DNA of 9,759 nt from Alphaproteobacteria bacterium. GTDB taxonomy: Bacteria; Pseudomonadota; Alphaproteobacteria; JAJFFI01. This document shows, piece after piece, positions 1 to 6,521 of the stretch. Positions within the stretch are counted from its first letter, which is position 1. The number at the start of each line of letters is the position of its first letter. The DNA is taken from positions 1 to 9,759 of the forward strand of contig JAJFFI010000280.1 in the NCBI GenBank assembly GCA_021776755.1, in the 5' to 3' direction. The position numbers were made by a program, and so were the translations under genes. The notes under the pieces are model-generated. The model worked only from the letters and a program-made list of their open reading frames with translations. It made no database searches and was not told the DNA's origin.

Positions 1-942
1 CCAGAAGCCACCATCGGCATCTTCCGCGGCCTGTCGCTCTATGTTCATGCGGTGATCGAGCCGGTCATCGACCAGTCGCCGCGCGAAGACCGGTTCTTCG
101 AGGACCACGGCATCTTCATCGAGGATCTCTACCTCCAGTACGAGGCGAACCTTGGCGCCGTCGGGAAGAATATGTTGGGCGCCCGCGTCTGGGGCGGCAA
201 GTTCACGCCCCGCTTCGGTATCGCCTGGGATCTGGCGCCCGGCATTTACGGTACTGATTTCGCCGAAGACGGGTACGAGTTCACCGAGCGCTGGGGCTTC
301 GGTGGCGCGTTCACGCTGTCGGGGGACCGCATTGGTGCGCACACGATTTCGGCCAGCACGTTCTTTGTCGACACCACGCCGCTCAGTGAATCGCTGATCC
401 AGAACCGGCCGCGCACCCGGCTCGCCGACGGCGGACCCGGCAATACCGAGGACTTCAGCAGTTTCAACATCGCCCTCGATGGCACCAAGCTTCCGTGGCT
501 CGGCGACACCACCTATCACGTCGGCTTCATCCGTCAGGCGGTCCGGGGCGACGGTGTTTCGCCGCAATACGGCGTTGCGGCCGGGCTGCAGCGCGGCTTC
601 GGGCTCAGCAACGACGTCACGATCACGCCGATCCTCGAATACGTGCATCTCTGGAACAACGACGGCACGCCGGGCCAGCGCCAGCACTTCTTCACATCAG
701 GCGTCGAGGTCGCATACGGCCCCTGGGTCGGATCGGTCTCGCACACCTTGCGGCGGACACGATCCCAGGGCGATGGGGCTGAGGAGATCCGCGACACGCT
801 GGTCCAGGTGACAGGCGGCTACAACTTCGAGAACGGCATCGGGTTCGCCGTCGGCTACAGCTTCCGCGACGAGGACAGCATCGGCACCCACACCGTCGGT
901 GCACTGCTCACCTATGAGCTTGGCATAGACATTCCGAAGTAG
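1..942 (+). CDS. Outer-membrane beta-barrel (porin-like) protein, 3' part
   Basis: The reading frame is open from the first base of the window, so this is the C-terminal 313 residues of a longer protein. A GTG at 52 is only an internal codon. The protein alternates short polar and aromatic strands with Gly/Asp/Asn-rich turns, as in 'GKFTPRFGIAWDLAPGIYG', 'HTISASTFFVD', 'TYHVGFIRQAV' and the last strands 'QVTGGYNFENGIGFAVGYSF' and 'HTVGALLTYELG'. This is the pattern of an outer-membrane beta-barrel. It does not end in the usual terminal Phe but in the short tail GIDIPK. The imelysin gene follows 68 bases downstream on the same strand, so the barrel may be the outer-membrane partner of that cassette, for example a channel for a metal or metal complex; this is inferred from position only. 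The signal peptide and promoter lie outside the window. A porin-type transporter is the best reading; a purely structural barrel cannot be excluded. Confidence 0.7.
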   Translation, partial: PEATIGIFRGLSLYVHAVIEPVIDQSPREDRFFEDHGIFIEDLYLQYEANLGAVGKNMLGARVWGGKFTPRFGIAWDLAPGIYGTDFAEDGYEFTERWGFGGAFTLSGDRIGAHTISASTFFVDTTPLSESLIQNRPRTRLADGGPGNTEDFSSFNIALDGTKLPWLGDTTYHVGFIRQAVRGDGVSPQYGVAAGLQRGFGLSNDVTITPILEYVHLWNNDGTPGQRQHFFTSGVEVAYGPWVGSVSHTLRRTRSQGDGAEEIRDTLVQVTGGYNFENGIGFAVGYSFRDEDSIGTHTVGALLTYELGIDIPK

Positions 943-957
943 GCCGGCACACCGGCC
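942..957 (+). repeat. GC-only inverted repeat just after the barrel stop codon
   Basis: GGCCGG and CCGGCC form a perfect 6-base stem around a CACA loop. The stem begins on the last base of the TAG stop. No T-run follows, so it is not a classical intrinsic terminator. In the transcript it could protect the upstream message end or lower read-through into the imelysin gene. It may also be chance in GC-rich DNA. Confidence 0.45.
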
Positions 958-991
958 CCTGGCCGAAATAGGCCACCCCACCGGCCCCTGG
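950..991 (+). repeat. 13-base direct repeat, two copies 29 bases apart
   Basis: CACCGGCCCCTGG occurs at 950-962 and again at 979-991, both copies between the barrel stop and the imelysin start. The spacer holds GGCC-GAAATA-GGCC (961-974), which can pair with itself or with the repeats. The repeat could be an operator for a dimeric regulator or a local duplication. It does not resemble the AT-rich Fur or Irr/ICE sites expected for iron control. Confidence 0.5.
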
Positions 992-997
992 AAAGGT

Positions 998-1003
998 AAA
1001 GGA
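998..1003 (+). promoter_or_regulatory. Ribosome binding site of the imelysin gene
   Basis: AAAGGA lies 7 bases before the ATG at 1011. It supports that start, which is also the one that gives a proper signal peptide. Confidence 0.7.
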
Positions 1004-1010
1004 CAGAGAA

Positions 1011-2279
1011 ATGATACGTGGATTTTTCGCAGCCTCGCTTGTGGCCTTGGCCGTGATTGTCTCGCTGCCCGCCGCGGCGAGCGACAAGGCTGCCGTGGTC
1101 GACACCTACACCCGGATTGCACACGCCATGTACGAGGACTCGTCGATCCGGGGGAAGGCGCTGCAGTCGGCGGTCGATGCGCTGATCGCCAAGCCGGGCG
1201 CCGAAACGATGGCAGCCGCGCGGGAGGCCTGGCGCGCCGCCCGGGTGCCCTATCAACAGACCGAGGCCTACCGCTTCGGCAATCCGGTCGTCGACGACTG
1301 GGAAGGGAAGGTCAACGCCTGGCCGCTCGACGAAGGCCTGATCGACTATGTTGCAGGGTCCTACGGCAAGGCGAACGAAGACAACGCGCTCTACACGGCC
1401 AATGTGGTTGCCAACACCTCGCTTCAGATCGGGACCGAAAAGGTTGATGCCTCCAGGATCACCAAGGCCCTGCTGCAGGAAAATTTGCACGAAGCGGGCG
1501 GCGTCGAGGCCAACGTAGCCACCGGCTATCACGCAATCGAATTCCTGCTCTGGGGGCAGGACCTGAACGGCACCGGCAAAGGCGCGGGTGACCGGCCCTG
1601 GACCGACTACAGCACATCCGGGTGCACCAACGGCAACTGCGCGCGCCGGGCCGAATACCTCAAGACCGTGACCAGCCTCTTGATCGACGATCTGGAGTGG
1701 ATGGTGGCCCAGTGGGCACCTGGCGGCGAGGCCACGAAGCAGATCAAGTCGGAGTCTGCCGAGACGGCGATTGCCCGGATGCTGACCGGCCTCGGCAGCC
1801 TCTCCTATGGTGAGCTTGCCGGCGAGCGGATGCAGCTCGGCCTTCTGCTGCATGACCCCGAGGAAGAGCACGATTGCTTTTCGGACAACACCCACAACTC
1901 GCATTTCTATGACCAGGCTGGAATGCAGGCGGTTTATCTGGGCAGCTACACCCGGATCGACGGCTCGGTCGTGAAGGGCCCGGCGCTGGCCGATCTGGTT
2001 GAAGCGAAAGCGCCTGCCGTACATGCGGAAATGACGGCGCGCCTCGACACGACGACGGCTGCCATGCAGGCGATCAAGTCGCGAGCCGAAGCGGGCGAGG
2101 CCTACGATCAGATGATCGGCAAGGGCAATGCCGAAGGGAACGCAGTCGTGCAGGCCGCGATCGATGCGCTCAAGGGGCAGGCAAAGGCGATCTCGAAAGC
2201 GGTGGCTGCCCTCGGTCTAAAGCCGATCGATTTCGAGGGTTCCGACAGTCTCGACAGCCCCGGCAAGGTCTTCGAGTAG
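1011..2279 (+). CDS. Imelysin family (M75 / IrpA-like) exported protein
   Basis: This 422-residue protein begins with a signal peptide: Met-Ile-Arg, a hydrophobic stretch at about 4-19, then Leu-Pro-Ala-Ala-Ala with cleavage near residue 23-24. The family GxHxxE motif is present as GYHAIE (G172, H174, E177) and runs into the usual 'FLLWGQDLNGTG'. Other familiar blocks are 'REAWRAARVPYQQTE' (71-85) in the N-terminal half and 'EEHDCFSDNTHNS' (285-297) in the C-terminal half. The two halves probably form the bilobed helical imelysin fold. Cys205 and Cys210 could form a disulfide in the periplasm. Members were first described as insulin-cleaving peptidases, but many look like metal-binding proteins of iron-regulated loci, so metal binding is likelier here than proteolysis. 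The di-haem gene starts 11 bases after the stop, so the two are almost certainly co-transcribed. Family assignment is firm; the substrate is not known. Confidence 0.93.
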   Translation: MIRGFFAASLVALAVIVSLPAAASDKAAVVDTYTRIAHAMYEDSSIRGKALQSAVDALIAKPGAETMAAAREAWRAARVPYQQTEAYRFGNPVVDDWEGKVNAWPLDEGLIDYVAGSYGKANEDNALYTANVVANTSLQIGTEKVDASRITKALLQENLHEAGGVEANVATGYHAIEFLLWGQDLNGTGKGAGDRPWTDYSTSGCTNGNCARRAEYLKTVTSLLIDDLEWMVAQWAPGGEATKQIKSESAETAIARMLTGLGSLSYGELAGERMQLGLLLHDPEEEHDCFSDNTHNSHFYDQAGMQAVYLGSYTRIDGSVVKGPALADLVEAKAPAVHAEMTARLDTTTAAMQAIKSRAEAGEAYDQMIGKGNAEGNAVVQAAIDALKGQAKAISKAVAALGLKPIDFEGSDSLDSPGKVFE

Positions 2280-2290
2280 CGATACGATCG

Positions 2291-3811
2291 ATGTTTCCTC
2301 TCGCCAGCACCCGTAACGCACTGCCTGTGGTTGGGGTGGGCGTCCTTGCCGGAATGCTCACGGCAGCCGCTGGCGGTCTCGCGTTCGGCGGTGATGATGA
2401 GGCGGCTCGCGTTGCCGCTGTTGTGCGCCCCGCTACGGACTTCAGCAAAGCCGAGCCCTACGAACTGCGATCGGCCGGTGCCGCCACGGTCTTCAAGCGC
2501 ATCAACAGCAGTATCTTCTCGCACCCATCCGCGAACATGCCCTTCGACCGCCAGTCGGAATTCCTGGTCGGCGATGGTATTTTCCGCAAGCTATGGGTTT
2601 CCTCGCCCGCGTCCACCAGGTCGTCGGATGGTCTGGGCCCGCTCTTCAATGCCCGCTCGTGCCAGGGTTGCCACATCAAGGACGGCCGGGGCGTCGTGCC
2701 GGTCGGCGATGAGCGCGGCGTGTCCCTCTTCCTGCGCGTGTCGATTCCGCCACAGACCGAAGAGCAGCGGGCACAGCTCAAATCCCGCCGCATCTCCGTC
2801 GTGCCCGAACCGGTTTACGGCACGCAACTGCAAGGGGCATCCGTGCCGGGCGTGAAGGCCGAGGGCCGCATGGCTCTGACATACACGCCGCGGCGCGTGA
2901 CGCTCGGCGACGGGACGGTGGTCGAACTACGTGTGCCGAGCTACGCCGTGACGCATCTGGGGTACGGCCCGCTTCACCCGGACGTGCTTCTGTCCCCGAG
3001 GATCGCGCCGCCGATGATCGGAATGGGGTTACTGGAAGCGGTTCCCGAAAAGGATATTCGCGCCGGGGCCGATCCGGACGATCACGATGGCAACGGCATC
3101 TCAGGCCGGACCAACGAGGTCTGGGATGCGGCAAAGGGAGCGCCCACGCTCGGGCGGTTTGGCTGGAAGGCCGGGCAGCCGAGCGTCCGGCAACAGTCGG
3201 CCGGTGCCTTTGCCGGTGACATCGGGATCTCGACGCCGCTTTTCCCGGACCCGCACGGCGACTGCACTGCGGCCCAGTCAAAGTGCCGCAGTGCGCCGCA
3301 CGGCGGCGACACGAAGCGAAATATCCCAGAAGCCGGGCCGGATCTCTTCGAACGTCTCGTCTTTTACAGCCGTAACCTGGGAGTTCCGGCACGCCGGAAA
3401 CCGGGCAGCCCCCGCGTGTTGGCCGGAAAGAAACTCTTCTATGAGTCCGGATGCATCGCCTGCCATCGCCCGAAATTCGTGACCCGGCGACTTCCGGACC
3501 GGCCCGAACAGTCGTTTCAGTTGATCTGGCCCTATACCGATTTGCTGCTCCATGACATGGGTGCCGGGCTCGCGGACAATCGCCCAGAGGGCGCGGCCAC
3601 GGGCCAGGAATGGCGGACACCGCCGCTCTGGGGCATCGGGCTGACCAACGCTGTGAACCCGCGCGCCACGTTCCTTCACGATGGGCGTGCGCGCACATTG
3701 CTGGAAGCGATCCTCTGGCACGGCGGTGAGGCGGAGGCCGCGAAAGAGACGGTTCGCCAGATGAAGGCCGAAGACCGTGAGGCGCTGATCGCTTTTCTGA
3801 TGTCTCTCTAG
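2291..3811 (+). CDS. Di-haem oxidoreductase of the DUF1111 family ('thiol oxidoreductase')
   Basis: This 506-residue protein opens with an N-terminal export signal (hydrophobic about 11-32). Two haem-c attachment motifs are visible: CQGCH at 124-128, in the family context 'GPLFNARSCQGCHIKDGRG', and CIACH at 388-392. DPDDHDGNGISG (261-272) looks like a calcium-binding loop. The C-terminal blocks 'YTDLLLHDMG', 'EWRTPPLWGIG' and 'FLHDGRARTLLEAILWHGGEA' are typical of the family and supply candidate distal ligands. The fold is related to bacterial di-haem peroxidases of the MauG/CcpA type, so a periplasmic redox role is expected; 'thiol oxidoreductase' is a database label, not a shown activity. 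Cys325 and Cys332 form an extra pair. No clear Shine-Dalgarno precedes the ATG; the 11-base gap after imelysin suggests translational coupling. It probably works with imelysin on a metal substrate (inference). Confidence 0.92.
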   Translation: MFPLASTRNALPVVGVGVLAGMLTAAAGGLAFGGDDEAARVAAVVRPATDFSKAEPYELRSAGAATVFKRINSSIFSHPSANMPFDRQSEFLVGDGIFRKLWVSSPASTRSSDGLGPLFNARSCQGCHIKDGRGVVPVGDERGVSLFLRVSIPPQTEEQRAQLKSRRISVVPEPVYGTQLQGASVPGVKAEGRMALTYTPRRVTLGDGTVVELRVPSYAVTHLGYGPLHPDVLLSPRIAPPMIGMGLLEAVPEKDIRAGADPDDHDGNGISGRTNEVWDAAKGAPTLGRFGWKAGQPSVRQQSAGAFAGDIGISTPLFPDPHGDCTAAQSKCRSAPHGGDTKRNIPEAGPDLFERLVFYSRNLGVPARRKPGSPRVLAGKKLFYESGCIACHRPKFVTRRLPDRPEQSFQLIWPYTDLLLHDMGAGLADNRPEGAATGQEWRTPPLWGIGLTNAVNPRATFLHDGRARTLLEAILWHGGEAEAAKETVRQMKAEDREALIAFLMSL

Positions 3812-3818
3812 GCCTAGA
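3807..3818. repeat. 12-base perfect palindrome holding both convergent stop codons
   Basis: TCTAGGCCTAGA is its own reverse complement. It contains the TAG of the di-haem gene (3809-3811, plus) and the TAG of the MATE gene (3816-3814, minus), with only two bases between them. It lacks a loop and a T-run, so it is a weak candidate for a bidirectional terminator. Confidence 0.6.
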
Positions 3819-5181
3819 CCTTGATCGATTTCCAGTGCCCGCGCTGCCAAATGGCGACGAAGACCGCGGCCTGCAGCGCGCGGTAGCCGATAAAGCAGAT
3901 CCAGATTGCGAGCAGGCCCATTCCCTGAACCGGGCCGACGAACCAGGCGAGCGGCAGGAACAGGAGCCATTGCAGGCCGGTGCTGACCACCATGACCGTG
4001 CGGCTCGCACCGGCCCCGAACAGCGCCTGCATGAAGACCATGCCCGCCGCGTCCATCAGGATCATCGCGCCCACGAGGCGGAGCGGCAGGACGCCGACGG
4101 CGATCGTCGCGAGATCGTCAGTGAAAACGTGGAAAATCGTTTCGGCGAAGAGCGCGATGGCGAACCCGAGGCTGCCCATCACGACGGCCGCAACCTTGAA
4201 CACATCCCACGCCCATTGCTGCGCATCTTCGGGTTCGCCGCGGCCGAGCGCGTTGCCGACGAAAGTCGCCGCCGCCATGCCGAGGCCCATGCCGGGCAGG
4301 ATCATCACCAGCGTGATGTTGACCAGCACGTTCGCGGCCGCGAGTTCCTTGGTGCCGACCAGGCCGATGATCCAGAACATCGCCGTAAACCCGGCTGCGA
4401 AGAAGAAGGTCTGGATCGAGGACGGGATCGAGATGCGGAGCATCGTCGCCATCGTCTCGCCCCGGGGCAGATGATCCAGGAAGCCGCGCGGCCGGGCGCG
4501 CGCGTAGGCCTGGGCGAAGTAATAGAGCGTCCCCGCCACGGTCGCGATCGTGGTCCCGATACCGGAGCCGAGCGTGCCAAGCTCGGGGAACCCGAACTCC
4601 CCGAAAATCAGCAGGTAGTTCAGCACGACGTTGATCACGTGCATGAAGATCAGCGTCCGCAGATACACCGTCGAAAGGCTGACCCCGTTCCAGTAGCCGC
4701 GGAACGAGAAATTCATGCCGACCGCAACCAGGCAGACGAGCCGCGCCTGCAGGTAGGGGACGCCCTCGGCCAGCACCCCGGCGTCGTTGTTCAGGAGCCC
4801 GAGGATTTCCGGCGTGAGCCAGATCAGCAGCCCGGTCAGCGGCAGGCCGATCGCCAGCGAGAGAAACAGCCCGCCGTTGAGCGGCACTGCGGCTTCGTTG
4901 TCGCGGCCCTCGCCCATGCGCCGGGAGGCCATCGCCTGCACGCCTGCCGACATCCCCATCAGGAAGGCGCCGGCCATGAAGTTCGCAAAACTCGCGAGCC
5001 CGACCGCGGCGAGCGCGTCTGGGCCAAGTTGGCCAACCATCGCAGTGTCGACCAGATTGAGGATGTTTTGCGAGACAAGCCCGCCCATGATGGGCAGGGC
5101 CAGCGTCAGGATCTGGTTCAGGCGGGTGCGCTGCACGGATTTGCTCGCGGGAGGCCGGCCCCGAGGCGTGCCGGGCGGCAT
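3814..5181 (-). CDS. MATE family efflux transporter
   Basis: This 455-residue protein has the length and layout of a MATE exporter: twelve predicted hydrophobic segments in two similar halves. The first half starts with 'LNQILTLALPIMGGLVSQ' and 'LVDTAMVGQLGPDALAAVGLA', the classic MATE helix 1-2 signature. The second half has 'MLRISIPSSIQTFFFAAGF', 'ILPGMGLGMAAATFVGNALG' and 'GAGASRTVMVV'. It would sit in the inner membrane and export cationic or other small molecules in exchange for Na+ or H+; the substrate cannot be read from sequence. The ATG at 5181 lacks a clear ribosome site and adds a basic, Pro-rich tail of about 20 residues; a GTG at residue 16 is an alternative. It lies 66 bases after the zinc-ribbon gene on the same strand and may be read through from it, but nothing ties it functionally to either neighbouring block. 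Confidence 0.93.
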   Translation of the reverse strand: MPPGTPRGRPPASKSVQRTRLNQILTLALPIMGGLVSQNILNLVDTAMVGQLGPDALAAVGLASFANFMAGAFLMGMSAGVQAMASRRMGEGRDNEAAVPLNGGLFLSLAIGLPLTGLLIWLTPEILGLLNNDAGVLAEGVPYLQARLVCLVAVGMNFSFRGYWNGVSLSTVYLRTLIFMHVINVVLNYLLIFGEFGFPELGTLGSGIGTTIATVAGTLYYFAQAYARARPRGFLDHLPRGETMATMLRISIPSSIQTFFFAAGFTAMFWIIGLVGTKELAAANVLVNITLVMILPGMGLGMAAATFVGNALGRGEPEDAQQWAWDVFKVAAVVMGSLGFAIALFAETIFHVFTDDLATIAVGVLPLRLVGAMILMDAAGMVFMQALFGAGASRTVMVVSTGLQWLLFLPLAWFVGPVQGMGLLAIWICFIGYRALQAAVFVAIWQRGHWKSIKV

Positions 5182-5247
5182 GAATGACGGGCGCAGGCTA
5201 CAGGCCGCCGATCCCCGGCGCCAGTCCGCTCCGTCGCGGTCCCAGGG

Positions 5248-6468
5248 TCAATCGGCTGGATTGTCGGCCGGGTTCTGGCCGCCGCCGTAGGACGGCGTCG
5301 ACGGGGTCTGGAAGGTGCCGGTCGGCTGGTAGCTTCCCGTGCCGGTGTCGTCGCTCAAAACCGAAAACAGCCAGACCGCGCCGCCGATCACGATGATGGC
5401 GCCAATCGCCGCGAGCGCGATCTTGACCGCGCTATAGGGCCGTTCGCCCTGCACCTCGCCGGTGCGGCCGTTGACGACGAACCGGAAGACCTTGTCGCCA
5501 TAGCGATAGGCCGCCATCCAGACCGGCAGCAGCACATGCTTGTAGCTGATGTCGTAGTACTGGGTGTTGAGGTTGTGGATGCGCTGGCGGTCGCCGCCAA
5601 TGTCGCGGCGCACATCGGCACGGATCACCGGCGCCATCTTGCCGCGGGCGGCATCGAAGCCGTTCTTCAGATCGACCTGGTAGATCTCGCTGCGGAACCC
5701 CGCCAGATAGTCGTTGGCATATCCTGTCAGGTTTTCGAGATCCCAGGGCTCGAGCGCGTCGGTGTATTTCGGCGGCAGGGTGTGCGAGGCGAGGACCAGC
5801 ACATCATCGAAGTCGCGGGAGACCCGGCCCGAGACCGGCGTCCAGTGGGTCTTGGTCACGGTCCGCGTCTTGGTGACGGTCTGCCCGTTCACGGTCGTCG
5901 TGTAGGGGATCTGCTCCTGGTAGTCGATGCCGCGCTCGCCGGAATACCGACTGTTCGTGCCGCTGTCGTAGGTCCAGTAGGGCACGTACATGCCCGACAG
6001 CTTGCCCTGGGTGCGGGCGTACTGCTTGGCCTTGTTGGGTGCGAACCAGAGACCCTTGATCCATCGCCGCACGCGCTCGCGCGCTTCGGGCTCCGTCAGC
6101 TTGAAGGGCAGCAGCAGGTTCGGCTTGATCGTCCGGGTATCGTCGGTGTCGGTGACGATCGTCGTCCCGCAGAAGGGGCATTCATCGGCATGCAGGTTCG
6201 GATCGAACGTGAACTCCGCGGCGCAATTCGAACACTTGACCGTCTTCGTTATCTGGGTCGTCGCCCCTTCTGAGGCTTTCTCCAGTCCCTCGAGGAAATC
6301 GTGCTCCTGCACCAACGCGGGTTGGGCCGCACCGGCAATCTGGTTTTCGTGGCCGCAATACTGGCATTGCAGCGTGTCGGTTCCCGGCGCGAAGGCCAGC
6401 GTGGCCCCGCAATTCTCGCAGGCAAACTCCTGCTTCTGAACGGTAACGGTTTCAGTCGCGTCGGACAT
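5248..6468 (-). CDS. Double zinc-ribbon membrane protein (TFIIB-type zinc ribbon, YdjG-like)
   Basis: This 406-residue protein starts with two four-cysteine zinc ribbons: C17-x2-C20 with C35-x2-C38 ('CENCG', 'CQYCG') and C79-x2-C82 with C97-x2-C100 ('CSNC', 'CPFCG'). A conserved globular region follows, with 'LLLPFKLTEPEARERVRRWI', 'GMYVPYWTYDSG' and 'KHVLLPVWMAAYRYGDKVFR' as landmarks. Then come one membrane helix at about 347-371 and a disordered Gly/Ser/Thr/Pro tail. The ribbons should be cytoplasmic with the tail outside (inferred from one helix). Such proteins are often mislabelled as primosomal or helicase proteins because of the ribbons; no helicase motif is present. The layout recalls B. 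subtilis YdjG, which works beside the SPFH protein YdjI and PspA at the membrane. Here too the SPFH gene is directly upstream (53-base gap), suggesting joint action. All eight cysteines are intact. Confidence 0.85.
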   Translation of the reverse strand: MSDATETVTVQKQEFACENCGATLAFAPGTDTLQCQYCGHENQIAGAAQPALVQEHDFLEGLEKASEGATTQITKTVKCSNCAAEFTFDPNLHADECPFCGTTIVTDTDDTRTIKPNLLLPFKLTEPEARERVRRWIKGLWFAPNKAKQYARTQGKLSGMYVPYWTYDSGTNSRYSGERGIDYQEQIPYTTTVNGQTVTKTRTVTKTHWTPVSGRVSRDFDDVLVLASHTLPPKYTDALEPWDLENLTGYANDYLAGFRSEIYQVDLKNGFDAARGKMAPVIRADVRRDIGGDRQRIHNLNTQYYDISYKHVLLPVWMAAYRYGDKVFRFVVNGRTGEVQGERPYSAVKIALAAIGAIIVIGGAVWLFSVLSDDTGTGSYQPTGTFQTPSTPSYGGGQNPADNPAD

Positions 6469-6475
6469 GCACGGC

Positions 6476-6481
6476 CCTCCT
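6476..6481 (-). promoter_or_regulatory. Strong ribosome binding site of the zinc-ribbon gene
   Basis: On the minus strand AGGAGG lies 7 bases before the ATG at 6468. It is a near-perfect Shine-Dalgarno site and the strongest in the window, and it fixes the start of the zinc-ribbon protein. Confidence 0.8.
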
Positions 6482-6521
6482 GGCGCCGGGACTCGAACTC
6501 AACTGTTTGGACTTGGGCGGA

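Noticed and set aside
943..1010. Fur or Irr binding site before imelysin
   Set aside because: The gap is almost entirely GC-rich and has no AT-rich inverted repeat like a Fur box or ICE motif; control more likely acts upstream of the barrel gene, outside the window.
912..2024. A 370-codon open frame on the minus strand opposite imelysin
   Set aside because: It is a GC-driven shadow: the plus strand carries the imelysin motif, a signal peptide and a ribosome site, whereas this frame shows no domain.
2778..4010. A 410-codon minus-strand frame across the di-haem/MATE junction
   Set aside because: The translation is Arg/Ser/Pro/Ala-rich low-complexity sequence without motifs, and it crosses two well-supported genes.
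3835..5187. A 450-codon open frame on the plus strand opposite the MATE gene
   Set aside because: It is rich in Arg, His, Asp, Glu and Gln without any recognisable domain, as expected for the antisense of a membrane protein gene in GC-rich DNA. The MATE protein on the other strand is unmistakable.
5182..5247. Possible terminator between the zinc-ribbon and MATE genes
   Set aside because: Short GC-rich self-complementary pieces exist, but no clear stem with a T-run is seen on the minus strand, so read-through into MATE cannot be judged.
5248..6468. Zinc-ribbon protein as a primosomal protein N' or helicase
   Set aside because: Only the cysteine ribbons are shared; Walker A/B and other helicase motifs are absent and a C-terminal membrane helix is present.
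6481..6498. On the minus strand GTTCGAGTCCCGGCGCCA looks like a tRNA T-loop and 3' end
   Set aside because: There are too few bases between the T-loop and the CCA for a T-stem plus acceptor stem, stem pairing is poor, and the region upstream is SPFH coding sequence, so no tRNA fits. A tRNA-derived scar cannot be excluded but has no support.
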